64,000 bases of DNA. Origin: Sphingopyxis sp. Lineage in GTDB: Bacteria > Pseudomonadota > Alphaproteobacteria > Sphingomonadales > Sphingomonadaceae. Shown here one piece after another: positions 1 to 10,023 of the stretch. The translations under genes were made by a program, and so were the position numbers. The DNA is taken from assembly GCA_013823985.1 (NCBI GenBank), contig PNNB01000056.1, positions 1 through 64,000 of the forward strand, read 5' to 3'. Below the pieces are notes generated by a model, which made no database searches, was not told where the DNA came from, and saw nothing but the letters and a program-made list of their open reading frames with translations. Each line of letters begins with the position of its first letter. Positions within the stretch are counted from its first letter, which is position 1.

Positions 1-1
1 C

Positions 2-76
2 TGGAGCGGGCGAAGGGATTCGAACCCTCGACCCCAACCTTGGCAAGGTTGTGCTCTACCCCTGAGCTACGCCCGC
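2..76 (-). tRNA. tRNA-Gly (anticodon GCC)
   Basis: Read on the minus strand, a full cloverleaf can be folded. It has a seven-base acceptor stem GCGGGCG/CGCCCGC, a D-arm GCTC...GAGC, an anticodon stem-loop with CTTGCCAAG giving anticodon GCC, a T-loop TTCGAAT, and an encoded 3' CCA. It is intact, 75 nt long. The mature tRNA would read GGC and GGT glycine codons. A second glycine isoacceptor (CCC) lies at 53904-53977. Confidence 0.97.
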
Positions 77-273
77 TCTGGCGGTCGGGACAGGCGATTG
101 ACCTAGTGGCCATCTCGATTCCCCGACAGGTGAGGCGCGCCGTTAGCATGGGGTATTTCCCCCCGCAACCCCCAATTATATGCTTTTTATGCAAACGGGT
201 GATTGCCTGTCTTGTATAAGGCGTAACTTTGCGCACATAGGACGGGTACGAATCCGCTTACAAAGCACGGAGA

Positions 274-1197
274 ATGACTTTGGCAACGATGGGCCTGACC
301 ACCGAAGAACAAAAAGCAGTCGAGCAATTCCGCGAACAGGTGGTGACGCCTTCGATGGACAAACTCGTCATATTGGATTTCTGGGCCGAATGGTGCGGCC
401 CGTGCAAGCAGCTGACGCCGGTACTGGAAAAGGTTGCTGCCGATTATGCCGACCGTGGCGTCGTTCTGGCAAAGGTGAATGTCGACGAGAATAAATTCAT
501 CGCCGCACAATTTCAGGTCCGATCGATTCCCACCGTCTATGCCATATTCCAGGGGCAGCCCATTGCCGACCTGACTCCGGCCCGAACCGAGCCGCAATTG
601 GCACAAATGCTGGACCAAATACTCGAAAAACTGCCCATACAGGCGGGGGACGGTACCCCGGATCCCGCAACGCAGATCGCACCCTTGCTGGACGCGGGCG
701 AAGAGTTGCTCGAGAATGCTGGCGCGGAGCAGGCCTATAGCCTGTTCATTGACGCACTTGCCGTTGCGCCTGAACACCCCGGTGCTCTGTCCGGACTGAT
801 TCGCGCACTGGCCGCTCTAGGCCGGGCGGACGAAGCGCAGGCCATTTACGACAGTCTGGATGAAACGCTGAAGGCGGACGCCGCCTTGGTGCGGGCAAAT
901 TCGGTGCTGAGCATTGCGGCAGCCGCGGTGGCGCCAGACGAACTTAACGCGCTCAAAGCTGCAGTTGATGCGGCACCAGACGATCACGCCAAACGGATTG
1001 ATCTCGCCAACGCGCTGATGGCTGCGGGCCACCGGGACGAGGCGGCTGACGCGCTGCTGCACAGCATCGCCGTCGATCGCGAGTGGAATGATGGTGCGGC
1101 CAAGGCGCGGTTGCTGGAAATTTTTGCGATGATTGGCTTGGAAGACCCTTGGGTTTCGGCCACGCGCCGCAAATTGTCGGCCATTTTGTTCGGATGA
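274..1197 (+). CDS. cnoX: Thioredoxin-TPR protein, YbbN/CnoX family
   Basis: A 307-residue protein with an N-terminal thioredoxin fold (about residues 12-115) followed by tetratricopeptide-like helices to the C-terminus. The redox motif WCGPC is at residues 40-44, so unlike the E. coli YbbN/CnoX relative (SQHC) both cysteines of a working thioredoxin are kept. The family acts in the cytoplasm as a holdase that hands oxidised or unfolded clients to GroEL or DnaK and protects them by mixed disulfide. The C-terminal helices carry the helix-pair pattern AYSLFIDAL...HPGAL typical of the family. GGAGA lies directly against the first ATG, so the ATG at 289 could be the true start. Translation is coupled to the next gene by an ATGA overlap. 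Confidence 0.88.
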   Translation: MTLATMGLTTEEQKAVEQFREQVVTPSMDKLVILDFWAEWCGPCKQLTPVLEKVAADYADRGVVLAKVNVDENKFIAAQFQVRSIPTVYAIFQGQPIADLTPARTEPQLAQMLDQILEKLPIQAGDGTPDPATQIAPLLDAGEELLENAGAEQAYSLFIDALAVAPEHPGALSGLIRALAALGRADEAQAIYDSLDETLKADAALVRANSVLSIAAAAVAPDELNALKAAVDAAPDDHAKRIDLANALMAAGHRDEAADALLHSIAVDREWNDGAAKARLLEIFAMIGLEDPWVSATRRKLSAILFG

Positions 1198-1811
1198 CCA
1201 TCCGCCGCATCTCGATCTTTCCCCTCACCGGTGCGATATTGTTTCCGGGCATGCAATTGCCTTTGCATATTTTCGAGCAACGCTACCGCGATCTGGTGGG
1301 CGATTCGCTAGCCCGCGACCGCATGATCGGGATGGTCCAGCCCAAGGGGCAGGGTAATGGCTCCGCCTTGTTCGAGGTGGGTTGTCTGGGCAGGATTGGC
1401 GATGTGGAAGCGATGGAAGATGGCCGCTACAACATCATATTGGAAGGGCTTCAGCGCTTTACGATCCGCAAGGAACTCGACGTCAGCACCAGTTTCCGTC
1501 AAGTCGAAGCCGATCTGTGGGAAGAAGACGAAGCGTCTGACGCATTGTCCATTGCCGAACGCGCGTCGCTCGAAATCGAATCGCGTCGCTTTGCCGATAT
1601 TCAGGGCTATGCCGTCGATTGGGGCGCAGTCGGGCAATTGGATGATTATTCGCTGGTCAACGCCATCGCCCAGATAGCTCCCTTCGATTATGCGGCCAAA
1701 CAAGCCTTGCTGGAGGCACGTGGATTATCTGCTCGTGCTGATTTGATCGTGCAATTGATGCAGTTTTTCGGCCGGCACGATGGCTCAGACGACCGCGTTA
1801 CCTTGCAATAG
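1194..1811 (+). CDS. LON peptidase substrate-binding domain protein
   Basis: A 205-residue protein consisting of one Lon N-terminal (LON-SB, PUA-like) domain, with the opening block IFPLTGAILFPGMQLPLHIFE that typifies the family. There is no ATPase or protease domain, so this is the stand-alone form and not Lon protease. The family is assumed to bind peptides or proteins, but its substrate is unknown. I chose the ATG at 1194 because it overlaps the stop of the thioredoxin-TPR gene in an ATGA junction. An upstream in-frame ATG at 1149 would lie inside that gene. The pairing suggests a joint role in protein quality control, which is inference. Confidence 0.85.
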   Translation: MTIRRISIFPLTGAILFPGMQLPLHIFEQRYRDLVGDSLARDRMIGMVQPKGQGNGSALFEVGCLGRIGDVEAMEDGRYNIILEGLQRFTIRKELDVSTSFRQVEADLWEEDEASDALSIAERASLEIESRRFADIQGYAVDWGAVGQLDDYSLVNAIAQIAPFDYAAKQALLEARGLSARADLIVQLMQFFGRHDGSDDRVTLQ

Positions 1812-1828
1812 CTGAAGGCCAGAGGCCG

Positions 1829-2449
1829 TTACAGAAAGCTTTCGCGCAATCCATCAATCACAAATTGCGCGGCCAATGCTCCGAGTAATACGCCGAGCAA
1901 ACGGGTAATGACCGCCTCCGCATTGGCGCCCAACACCCGCATCAGCGGACCCGCTGCCAATAGCGCCAACAAGGTTAGAACCAGAACTGCCGCCAGCGCA
2001 GACAGAATGATCACCGCCCGATCCAGTCCGTCATTTTGCGCCATCAGGAGCATGACCGATGCGATGGATCCCGGCCCTGCAATCATTGGCATGGCCATTG
2101 GAAAGACCGAAACATCCTCGATCTCTGGAGTGTCGATGATTTTTTGCGCCCGCTCTTCCCGGCGCTCTGTGCGCTTCTCGAATACCATTTCTGTGGCGAT
2201 CAGGAACAGCATGATACCGCCAGCAATGCGAAAGCTGTTGAGTTCGATATGCAACGCCGCGAGCAGTTCTTCGCCGAATAGCGCAAAGACAAGCAATATC
2301 ATCGACGCCACGAATACAGCACGCAAAGCCATGTTCCGACGTTGCGCGGCATTCGCGCCTTTAGTCAGGCTGGCATAAATGGGTGCACAACCCGGTGGAT
2401 CGATGACGACGAAAAAGGTGATAAATGCGGAAAGGAACAGGTCGATCAT
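1829..2449 (-). CDS. MarC-family integral membrane protein
   Basis: A 206-residue membrane protein with six predicted hydrophobic segments. The first carries the family signature FFVVIDPPGCAPIYASL and a later one has the MPMIAGPGSI motif, both diagnostic of the MarC/UPF0056 family. Despite the name, MarC is not shown to give multiple antibiotic resistance, and its transported substrate is not established. The ATG at 2449 overlaps the stop of the upstream lipoprotein gene by four bases (ATGA). That is why I prefer it to a longer frame extending into that gene. It faces the LON-domain gene tail to tail. Confidence 0.88.
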   Translation of the reverse strand: MIDLFLSAFITFFVVIDPPGCAPIYASLTKGANAAQRRNMALRAVFVASMILLVFALFGEELLAALHIELNSFRIAGGIMLFLIATEMVFEKRTERREERAQKIIDTPEIEDVSVFPMAMPMIAGPGSIASVMLLMAQNDGLDRAVIILSALAAVLVLTLLALLAAGPLMRVLGANAEAVITRLLGVLLGALAAQFVIDGLRESFL

Positions 2450-3132
2450 TTGGGTGCGGCGACCTGATCCAGAATAACGGTCTCGGACATTTGACCGTTC
2501 CAAAGTTTCACCTCGACCGTGCGACTGCCATCCGGTTGCACGACCCAGGTGTAACTAAGTGATTGGTCGCGGGAAAACCCGCTTTTCATTTGGGCACCTT
2601 CGGCGGGGGCGATGAGCAATGCAGGCGCACGGCCTTTGCAGCTTGCCACCTTTGTCTCGATCATTTCCTTAGGCGCGCGCGCTGTCGTCAGCGCGTCGCC
2701 ATGATCGACAACCCATTTCCATTCGCCGTCGCCGCGTTCGTTCTTTTGAATGAACTGCCATATTGTTGTGAAGTAACCGAATGTTCCATTGGGCCGCTGC
2801 CACGCGCCGGTCGTCGCTCCGGTTTTGCCATCGCATGACATGAAAGCTTTATGTGCCTGCCACTTGACCGCAGAAGGCGGGTCCGCGCGGCCTTTGAGCC
2901 AAGCTTGCGCCAGATTAGGCTCCGGGTCGAACATCACGGCATCCTTTGCCGCTGTTTCGCGAAAGGCCGTCCACTGACCCTTTTCCTGTGCCAATCGGGC
3001 AAAGGCTATTTCAGCGGAGATGATCGCACTCGGATTGGCAATGCGCGGTTCAAACCCGGCAGGAGCACGCGGTCCGCCGGCACAGGCCGAGAGAACCAAA
3101 AAGGCCGCGCCAATTAAGCCAATCCACTTCAT
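2446..3132 (-). CDS. Lipoprotein with NTF2/SnoaL-like domain
   Basis: A 228-residue protein that starts with a lipoprotein signal: Met-Lys, a hydrophobic core and the lipobox LSAC, so Cys18 would be lipidated. The mature part has the look of a small NTF2-like (SnoaL/DUF4440-type) cone fold, with a helix-rich start and Trp-rich strands such as YFTTIWQF and EWKWVVDHG. Its role is unknown, and it is probably anchored in the envelope facing the periplasm. Its stop overlaps the marC start, and folD begins upstream in the same direction. The start at 3132 was chosen because it places the signal peptide at the N-terminus; upstream residues in the frame belong to the folD 3' end. Confidence 0.7.
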   Translation of the reverse strand: MKWIGLIGAAFLVLSACAGGPRAPAGFEPRIANPSAIISAEIAFARLAQEKGQWTAFRETAAKDAVMFDPEPNLAQAWLKGRADPPSAVKWQAHKAFMSCDGKTGATTGAWQRPNGTFGYFTTIWQFIQKNERGDGEWKWVVDHGDALTTARAPKEMIETKVASCKGRAPALLIAPAEGAQMKSGFSRDQSLSYTWVVQPDGSRTVEVKLWNGQMSETVILDQVAAPK

Positions 3133-3136
3133 CGCA

Positions 3137-4033
3137 TCAAATTCCTTCTGGCGGCGGAAGGTCAGCACGACGATAAGCCGCCACAAGCGTGTTGCGCAAA
3201 AGACAGGCAATCGTCATGGGGCCAACTCCTCCCGGTACCGGTGTGATTGCAGCAGAATGCACCGCGGCTTCAGCAAAGGCAACATCGCCGACCAGGCGTC
3301 CTTTGGTTTCGCCTTCGGCGGGAGCGAGCCGGTTGATTCCAACATCGATGACGACCGCTCCGTCCTTGATCCAGTCGCCTTTCACCATTTCCGCACGGCC
3401 AACTGCTGCAACGATGATATCGGCACGGCGCACCACATCGGCCAAATCTTGGGTCCGGCTGTGCGCGATCGTGACAGTGCAGTTTTCAGCCAGCAAAAGC
3501 TGCGCCATCGGCTTGCCTACAATGTTCGATCGGCCAATAACGACCGCATTTTTGCCCGACAAATCGCCTAGCCGGTCCTTGAGCAGCATCAGGCAGCCCA
3601 AGGGCGTGCAGGGAACAAAGGCGTCTTCACCTATCGCGAGCCGTCCGGCGTTGACGACGTGGAAACCGTCCACATCCTTGGCGGGATCGAGCGCAGCAAT
3701 AACAGCCTTGTCGTCCATATGCGACGGCAATGGCAATTGAACCAGAATACCATCAACCAGTTCATCGGCGTTGAGCTGTTCGACCAACGCAATCAGGTCA
3801 GCCTGTGCGGTATCTTCGGGCAGGCGATATTCGAAACTGGCCATTCCAGCTTCAATTGTCGCCTTTTTCTTGGAGCCTACATAGACTTGGCTCGCGGGAT
3901 CGTCGCCAACCAGCACAACGGCAAGCCCAGGCTTGCGACCGCTATGCGCCACAAAGTCCGGTACCGAAGCAGCAATTCGTCCGCGCAAATCCGCGGCATA
4001 TGCCTTACCATCAATGATGTTATTCGCGCTCAC
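3137..4033 (-). CDS. folD: Bifunctional methylenetetrahydrofolate dehydrogenase/cyclohydrolase
   Basis: A 298-residue cytosolic enzyme of normal FolD length. It catalyses NADP-dependent oxidation of 5,10-methylene-THF and hydrolysis of the methenyl form to 10-formyl-THF, feeding purine and formyl-methionine synthesis. Visible landmarks are the [11 protein letters not shown] block with the catalytic Tyr-Lys region, the LPLPSHM segment, the [15 protein letters not shown] nucleotide-binding turn and the C-terminal [12 protein letters not shown] signature. The start ATG overlaps the stop of the upstream yggT gene by four bases, so the two are translationally coupled. Confidence 0.97.
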   Translation of the reverse strand: MSANNIIDGKAYAADLRGRIAASVPDFVAHSGRKPGLAVVLVGDDPASQVYVGSKKKATIEAGMASFEYRLPEDTAQADLIALVEQLNADELVDGILVQLPLPSHMDDKAVIAALDPAKDVDGFHVVNAGRLAIGEDAFVPCTPLGCLMLLKDRLGDLSGKNAVVIGRSNIVGKPMAQLLLAENCTVTIAHSRTQDLADVVRRADIIVAAVGRAEMVKGDWIKDGAVVIDVGINRLAPAEGETKGRLVGDVAFAEAAVHSAAITPVPGGVGPMTIACLLRNTLVAAYRRADLPPPEGI

Positions 4034-4332
4034 ATGCCCGCCGAAGCAATGTCGTTGGCGAGACCCATCAACAGCATTTGCAGAATGCGCAATCCGATCA
4101 GGAGCACCATGGGAGAAAAGTCGATCATGCCTGTATCCGGCATGATCTTGCGGATCGGTTTCAGAAACGGATCCAATATCATGTTCAGGGCATGCCAGAT
4201 GGAAGATACGAAATTGTTCGACAGGCTGACCACATTGAAAGCGATCAACAGGCTAAGGATGAATTGCACGATGACGACAGTCGACAAGATCGTCATCAAA
4301 TAGCCAATGATCGAAATAAGCGCGAGAAGCAT
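4030..4332 (-). CDS. YggT family membrane protein
   Basis: A 100-residue protein with two YggT-type hydrophobic stretches (about residues 5-30 and 68-92) separated by the motif [12 protein letters not shown], which is the signature of the family. In plants and bacteria relatives influence membrane and cytochrome assembly or osmotic tolerance; no enzymatic role is known. It is preceded by a good ribosome site (GGAGA, about six bases before the ATG) and overlaps folD by four bases. The partner gene in many alphaproteobacteria is a DUF167 protein, which is not seen here. Confidence 0.88.
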   Translation of the reverse strand: MLLALISIIGYLMTILSTVVIVQFILSLLIAFNVVSLSNNFVSSIWHALNMILDPFLKPIRKIMPDTGMIDFSPMVLLIGLRILQMLLMGLANDIASAGM

Positions 4333-4402
4333 GGGTTTCTCCGATAGAAGACAGATAGGTGCGATTAGCCGAGGCGACGCGCTGTATCAATCACCTAAAA
4401 CA

Positions 4403-5293
4403 CTATTTGTGGATCAGCGTACCCGCGCCCTTGTCGGTGAACATTTCGATCAGCATCGCATGGCTGGCACGTCCATCTAATATGACAGCGGCATCTACCC
4501 CTGCTTCCACCGCATTGACGCAAGTTTCGATCTTGGGGATCATCCCGCCACTGATTGTTCCATCGGCCTGCAATGCGGCAATGGCGTCCGGGTCGAGATC
4601 GGTCAGCAATTGCCCGGCTTTGTCAAGCACGCCCGCTACATCGGTTAGCAGAAACAATCGCGAGGCACCGAGCGCACTCGCAACCGCACCGGCCATGGTA
4701 TCTGCATTGATGTTATAGGTGTGGCCATCTTCGCCCACGCCAATCGGGGCAATGACCGGAATCATTCCGGCGCCACTGATTGTATCGATAACACTACGGT
4801 CAACTTTTTGCGGTTCGCCAACAAAGCCGAGATCAATATTCCGCTCAATATTGCTGTCGGGATCCTTCTGCGTGCGTTGCACCTTGGACGCCGTGACAAA
4901 TCCGCCATCCTTGCCGGATATTCCCAGCGCACGGCCACCGGCAGCATTAATCCAACCAACGAGTTCCTTGTTAATCGCGCCCGAAAGTACCATTTCGGCG
5001 ACCTTGGCGGTTTCGGCATCGGTGACACGCAGACCATCCACAAATTCGCTTTCGACACCCAATTTTTTCAGCATCGCACCAATTTGCGGCCCGCCGCCAT
5101 GGACAACAACCGGGTTGATGCCGACTGCCTTCAGCAAGACAACATCCGATGCAAAGTCGCGTGCCAAGGCAGCATCGCCCATTGCATGGCCGCCATATTT
5201 CACGACGAAGGTTTTGCCCGCATAACGCTGCAGATAGGGAAGAGCCTCGGTAAGCGTTTCCGCCTTTGCGAGATTGATCGGGTCAATGCTCAT
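4403..5293 (-). CDS. argB: Acetylglutamate kinase
   Basis: A 296-residue amino-acid kinase fold enzyme that phosphorylates N-acetylglutamate in arginine biosynthesis. It shows the N-terminal KYGGHAM phosphate-binding loop, the [10 protein letters not shown] substrate loop, the [12 protein letters not shown] segment and the late GGMIPK motif. The length and the extended N-terminal helix ([17 protein letters not shown]) fit the arginine-sensitive hexameric type, an assignment by family resemblance. It starts two bases after the stop of the upstream transporter gene, so both are likely on one message. The 70 bases after it, before yggT, hold no gene. Confidence 0.97.
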   Translation of the reverse strand: MSIDPINLAKAETLTEALPYLQRYAGKTFVVKYGGHAMGDAALARDFASDVVLLKAVGINPVVVHGGGPQIGAMLKKLGVESEFVDGLRVTDAETAKVAEMVLSGAINKELVGWINAAGGRALGISGKDGGFVTASKVQRTQKDPDSNIERNIDLGFVGEPQKVDRSVIDTISGAGMIPVIAPIGVGEDGHTYNINADTMAGAVASALGASRLFLLTDVAGVLDKAGQLLTDLDPDAIAALQADGTISGGMIPKIETCVNAVEAGVDAAVILDGRASHAMLIEMFTDKGAGTLIHK

Positions 5294-5295
5294 GA

Positions 5296-5952
5296 TCAGG
5301 CCGCCGCGTCCAGCTTGCGGCCAATGCGTACGACAAGTGCAATGACCAATGGAACCATGACCGCCGACAGGACGATCTTTGCGATCATCTGCCCCATCAT
5401 CAATTCAGCAATCGGGCGAACCCCATAGAAGGAGACAGAGATAAAGATCAACGTGTCGACAATTTGCGACAGCGCCGCCGCAATGAACCCGCGTATCGCC
5501 AGAAACCGTCCCGATGTCCCTTTAAGACGCGCGAACAGCCAGACATTTAGCGACACCGAGACACCATAGGCCAATATGCCTGCCGCCATCATTCGTCCGC
5601 TTTGTCCGACGATGATGGGAAAGGCTTCTTTTGCAGGTTCGTACATGCCTGCGTCGGTCGGCAGTTGCAGCACGAAATAGGACAGACCAATTGCAATGAA
5701 CAATGGAACAAAACCATAGCGGACCAACCGATCGGCGATTTCCCGCCCATGCAGTTCGGCGATTGCGCTCGACACCGCAATCAAGGTGAGAAAGGGGAAA
5801 ATCCCGGCTTCAACCGCCAGCGGTCCGATTGCAACTTGCTTCGCGCCCAGAAATCCACCCAGCGGAACCATACCGCCGTAGAATATGGCAAAGACGAAAA
5901 GGGAGCGCGGAACGGCACTTAAGGACGTGCCTGATGTGGTCTGTTCAGTCAT
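5296..5952 (-). CDS. Queuosine precursor transporter, YhhQ/VUT family
   Basis: A 218-residue membrane protein with about six transmembrane segments. The patterns [16 protein letters not shown] and IAELHG and the late [14 protein letters not shown] are those of the vitamin-uptake-transporter (VUT/YhhQ) family, whose characterised members import the queuosine precursors preQ0 and preQ1. Substrate here is inferred from family only. A GTG six bases upstream is also in frame, but I take the ATG at 5952. It lies directly upstream of argB with a two-base gap. Divergent from it, nupC starts at 6040. Confidence 0.85.
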   Translation of the reverse strand: MTEQTTSGTSLSAVPRSLFVFAIFYGGMVPLGGFLGAKQVAIGPLAVEAGIFPFLTLIAVSSAIAELHGREIADRLVRYGFVPLFIAIGLSYFVLQLPTDAGMYEPAKEAFPIIVGQSGRMMAAGILAYGVSVSLNVWLFARLKGTSGRFLAIRGFIAAALSQIVDTLIFISVSFYGVRPIAELMMGQMIAKIVLSAVMVPLVIALVVRIGRKLDAAA

Positions 5953-6039
5953 GGACACTGACTAGCGTCTAATTTTATTGGCGCAAGACCGAGCTTGACG
6001 CTAGGTGGAGTGTAAAGTGCTCGGGGTCGGGAGTTTTTC

Positions 6040-7305
6040 ATGCAAATTTTGTTAGGCCTTGCAGGCATGGTTGTGATTTTGGCGATTGCGGTTGCGCTGT
6101 CGTCAAACCGCCGCGCCATCAAGTTTCGCGTCGTCGGTGCTGCCTTTGCGTTGCAGGCCTGCCTGGCGGCGCTGGTGCTCTATGTGCCGTGGGGCAAAAC
6201 GGTTCTGGAAGTCATGTCGAACGGCGTATCCAATCTTCTGGGCTATGCCGCAGCGGGAACCAACTTCATCTTCGGTCCATTGGCTTCACCCGAAATTGGC
6301 GGAAACAGTTTTGCGATTGCGGCCTTGCCCGTCATCATCTTTTTCGCGTCGCTGATCTCGATCCTCTATTATCTTGGCCTGATGCAATATGTGATCCGCT
6401 GGATTGGCGGCGGCTTACAGAAGGTGACCGGTATTTCCAAGGTCGAGAGCCTGTGCGCTGCCGCCAACATTTTTGTCGGCCAGTCGGAATCGCCGCTTGT
6501 TATCCGTCCCTATTTGGCGAGCCTGAAGCCCGAGCAGCTCTTTTGTGTCATGACGGTCGGCATGGCAGGGGTCGCAGGGACCATATTGGCAGCCTATGCG
6601 TCGATGGGTATCCGCATCGACTATCTGCTGGCCGCCGCATTCATGTCGGCACCCGGCGGTATTTTGATGGCCAAGCTTATGATGCCCGACGTCCCGCCCA
6701 TGCCGGTCAGCGAAGGCGATCCGGCACTTGCCAATCCGCACCCGGATGAAGAGCCAGTAATCCTTGCCGATGATGGCGAGGAAAAGCCCGCAAATATCAT
6801 TATGGCTGCCGCCCAAGGCGCGCAGACCGGGGTTAAACTGGCGGTAGCCGTTGGTGCGATGGTGCTTGCCTTTGTTGCGCTCGTCGCGCTCGCCAATGGT
6901 ATCTTGGGCGGGATCGGCGGCATGTTCGGTCAACCCGACCTCAGCTTCCAACAAATTGTCGGCTACGTCTTTGCACCGGTCATGTACCTGCTCGGCGTTC
7001 CCTGGGGCGAAGCTTTACAAGCGGGCGGGCTTTTCGGAACCAAGATAGTTCTCAACGAATTTGTTGCCTTCATAGATCTAGGTGCACTGAAGACATTGTC
7101 GCCAGCCACTGTTGGTATCGTGACCTTTGCGCTATGCGGTTTCTCCAACTTCTCGTCGATCGCCATCCAGATGGCCGTCACCGGCGGACTGGCACCCAAC
7201 CAGCGGCCCGTCATCGCAAAGCTGGGCCTGAAAGCGTTAGCGGCAGGATCCCTGTCCAACCTTATGAGCGCGGCATTAGCAGGCCTGTTCCTCAGTTTGG
7301 GGTAG
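6040..7305 (+). CDS. NupC-type concentrative nucleoside transporter
   Basis: A 421-residue inner-membrane protein of the CNT family, which takes up nucleosides with protons or sodium. The motif GGNSFAIAALPVIIFF near residue 87 and the later GQSESPLVIRP block are family hallmarks that line the nucleoside site. The C-terminal half holds LNEFVAFIDLG and CGFSNFSSIAIQ, also conserved. A central polar insertion of about 40 residues (near 225-265, rich in Asp/Glu/Pro) separates two membrane halves. A clear GGGAG ribosome site precedes the ATG. It ends eight bases before the convergent mutS stop, with no obvious terminator hairpin between them. Confidence 0.93.
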   Translation: MQILLGLAGMVVILAIAVALSSNRRAIKFRVVGAAFALQACLAALVLYVPWGKTVLEVMSNGVSNLLGYAAAGTNFIFGPLASPEIGGNSFAIAALPVIIFFASLISILYYLGLMQYVIRWIGGGLQKVTGISKVESLCAAANIFVGQSESPLVIRPYLASLKPEQLFCVMTVGMAGVAGTILAAYASMGIRIDYLLAAAFMSAPGGILMAKLMMPDVPPMPVSEGDPALANPHPDEEPVILADDGEEKPANIIMAAAQGAQTGVKLAVAVGAMVLAFVALVALANGILGGIGGMFGQPDLSFQQIVGYVFAPVMYLLGVPWGEALQAGGLFGTKIVLNEFVAFIDLGALKTLSPATVGIVTFALCGFSNFSSIAIQMAVTGGLAPNQRPVIAKLGLKALAAGSLSNLMSAALAGLFLSLG

Positions 7306-7312
7306 GCCTATG

Positions 7313-9919
7313 TCACCCCTCCCCCGCCGCGCGTTTCAGATCGTAAAGCAAATCAAGCGCGGCCCGGGGGCTGAGGGAATCGATGTCGAGGCCGTTCAGT
7401 TTCTCCCTCAAAACATCCACCCTAGCTTCCGCCGCGTTAATAGCCGCGCTAAAAAGTGGTAAATCATCAAGGCCAGCAGTCAACCCGCCAGTCTCAGCAC
7501 GGCCTTTTTCGAGCTTAGTTAGCACCGTCTGCGCCCGAGCGATGACCGACGGAGGCAGCCCGGCCAGTTTCGCAACGGCAATGCCATAGCTACGGTCAGC
7601 CGGACCTTCCGCCAGTTCGTGGAGCAAGACGAGGTCACCTTTATACTCCTTAGCACGGACATGGTGCAGCGAGAGCGCATCGAGGCTATCGGCGAGCCGG
7701 GTCAATTCATGATAATGGGTGGCAAAGAGGCAACGGCAGCGGTTTGTTTCGTGAATACCCTCGACCACAGCCCAGGCAATTGCGAGGCCGTCATAGGTGG
7801 AGGTGCCTCGACCCACTTCGTCTAAAATCACGAAGCTGCGCGGCGTAGCTTGTGCAAGTATGGCAGCGGTTTCGACCATTTCGACCATGAAAGTCGACCG
7901 GCCCCGCGCCAGATTATCCGACGCCCCGACACGACTGAAGAGCCGGTCAACTAGCCCCAGCCGCGCCGAGGCCGCAGGTACAAAGCTGCCGGCCTGTGCG
8001 AGCAGCACGATCAGCGCATTTTGCCGTAGGAAGGTCGATTTACCTCCCATATTTGGTCCGCTGACCAGCCAGAGGCGACTGTCTGAGGCTAAAGTGCAGT
8101 CATTAGCAATGAAGCGGTCGCCTGATTTTGCAAGCGCGCTCTCCACCACCGGATGCCTGCCGCCTTCGATATGCAAATCAGGCGAATCAGAAAAGATTGG
8201 ACGACACCAACCGCCTTCTGCTGCGCGTTCGGCGAGAGCGGCGGCTACATCAATCCGCGCTAATGTGTCAGCACTCGCTGAAATTGCGTCACGGCGTTCG
8301 AGCACATACGCAATTAACTCTTCGAGATGCGCCGCTTCCGCTGCCAATGCATGGCCACCTGCCTGGGAGATGCGAATGGCTTCTTCATGCAGTTCTGGGG
8401 AATTGAAGCGCACCGCACCAGCCATGGTCTGGCGGTGGGTGAAACCCGAACCAGGGGCCATCAACGCATCGCCGTGCTTGGCAGGAACCTCGACAAAAAA
8501 TCCGAGCACCGCATTGTGCCGGATTTTCAGAGCAGTAATCCCCGTTGCATCCCGATAACGCGCTTCCATCTGGGCAATCGCCTGTCGCCCATCGCGCCCT
8601 GCTAGGCGCAGGGCATCAAGCGCGGCGTCATAGCCTTCGGCGATATACCCACCCTGCCCCGTATCGGTCGGCGGCGCAGCAATCAGGGCGCGGGTAAATA
8701 GGTCGACCATTTCGCCATGACCATCAAGAGTGGGTAGCAGCTTGTCGAGCAGTTCGGGCCGTTCACCCGCCGCGCCAAGCCGCTCCCGCAAACTACGTGC
8801 CCCACTCAAGCCGTCACGGATTTGGCCCACGTCACGCGGACTACCACGTCCGGCAACCACGCGGCCGAGCGCACGGGCGATGTCGGGCAACTGGCGGACC
8901 GCGGTTCGAACGGCGTCGCGCAACAAGGGTGCGTCGTGAAACCAATGCACCAGCGAAAGCCGCGCCTCAATTTGCGCCTTGTCCATCAAAGGTGCGGCCA
9001 GATCCGCAGCCAATTGCCGCGCCCCCGCGCCAGTGATGGTGCGGTCAACTTCGGCCAGCAAAGAACCTGCCCGCCCGCCTTTTGTCCCGCTGTTGATTTC
9101 TAGACTGTCACGGGTTGCTTGATCGATAAGCAGATGATCATGCACTTCACGGCGTAATGGCAATTTCAGGAAGGGCATTTTGCCTTGGCTGACATGCCCA
9201 AGATAAGCCAGCAATCCCCCGGCTGCAGCTAATTCGGCGCGCGTCACGGTGCCAATGGGTTCCAGAGTCGGGAGCATGAAATGCCGCTTCATAATTTCCT
9301 CACCGGCAAAGCTGTCAAAGTCGGCGCGGGGTCGCTGAATTGCCCCCAATGGCCTACCAGAAAAATCTTCTGCCACCACAATTTCGCTAGCGGCAAGCCG
9401 TGCCAGTTCAGCCTCGAGCGCACCTTGCTGCACCGTCACCAATTCAAAATGGCCAGTCGATATGTCGGTTGCCGCAATACCGATAGTATCGCCGATCGCC
9501 GATAGAGCGACAAGCATGTTCGACGCCCAACTGTCGAGCAAGCTATCCTCGGTCAACGTCCCCGCGGTGACAAAGCGAATGATGTCGCGCGCGACCAGCG
9601 TTTTTGATCCGCCCCGCGCACGAGCTTCTTCGGGGCTTTCGGTCTGTTCGGCGATAGCGACGCGATGCCCTGCTTTGATAAGCCGCGCGAGATAGCCTTC
9701 GGCAGCATGAACTGGGACGCCGCACATAGGAATGGGCCTGCCATCATGTTCGCCGCGTGAGGTGAGCGCAATATCAAGCGTCGCCGCTGCCGTGCGAGCG
9801 TCGTCAAAGAACAGCTCGAAAAAATCGCCCATCCTGTAAAAGAGCAGGCAGTCGCCTGCCTTGGCCTTCAGACCCAGATACTGCACCATCATCGGTGTCG
9901 GTTTGCTATCCCCCGCCAT
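7313..9919 (-). CDS. mutS: DNA mismatch repair protein MutS
   Basis: An 868-residue MutS. Domain I begins TPMMVQYLGLK and carries the mismatch-reading motif as MGDFFELFFDD, where the Phe-x-Glu of the family is kept. The ATPase domain has the Walker A GPNMGGKST (about residue 620) and the signature DEVGRGTSTYDG. The protein recognises mispairs and recruits MutL. Two starts are possible: the ATG at 9919, giving the usual short N-terminus, and a TTG at 9955 with AAGGG six bases before it. I prefer 9919 from family resemblance but cannot exclude the TTG. Convergent with nupC. Confidence 0.97.
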   Translation of the reverse strand: MAGDSKPTPMMVQYLGLKAKAGDCLLFYRMGDFFELFFDDARTAAATLDIALTSRGEHDGRPIPMCGVPVHAAEGYLARLIKAGHRVAIAEQTESPEEARARGGSKTLVARDIIRFVTAGTLTEDSLLDSWASNMLVALSAIGDTIGIAATDISTGHFELVTVQQGALEAELARLAASEIVVAEDFSGRPLGAIQRPRADFDSFAGEEIMKRHFMLPTLEPIGTVTRAELAAAGGLLAYLGHVSQGKMPFLKLPLRREVHDHLLIDQATRDSLEINSGTKGGRAGSLLAEVDRTITGAGARQLAADLAAPLMDKAQIEARLSLVHWFHDAPLLRDAVRTAVRQLPDIARALGRVVAGRGSPRDVGQIRDGLSGARSLRERLGAAGERPELLDKLLPTLDGHGEMVDLFTRALIAAPPTDTGQGGYIAEGYDAALDALRLAGRDGRQAIAQMEARYRDATGITALKIRHNAVLGFFVEVPAKHGDALMAPGSGFTHRQTMAGAVRFNSPELHEEAIRISQAGGHALAAEAAHLEELIAYVLERRDAISASADTLARIDVAAALAERAAEGGWCRPIFSDSPDLHIEGGRHPVVESALAKSGDRFIANDCTLASDSRLWLVSGPNMGGKSTFLRQNALIVLLAQAGSFVPAASARLGLVDRLFSRVGASDNLARGRSTFMVEMVETAAILAQATPRSFVILDEVGRGTSTYDGLAIAWAVVEGIHETNRCRCLFATHYHELTRLADSLDALSLHHVRAKEYKGDLVLLHELAEGPADRSYGIAVAKLAGLPPSVIARAQTVLTKLEKGRAETGGLTAGLDDLPLFSAAINAAEARVDVLREKLNGLDIDSLSPRAALDLLYDLKRAAGEG

Positions 9920-10023
9920 ACAAGCTGCGTTAGCGAAGGCGAGACTGTGGGGCAATGCTTGCCCTTAAGTCCTCATCGGGTTAGGGCGGCGTAAGGCGAT
10001 AAAAAAGGGTCAGGTCCACTACA

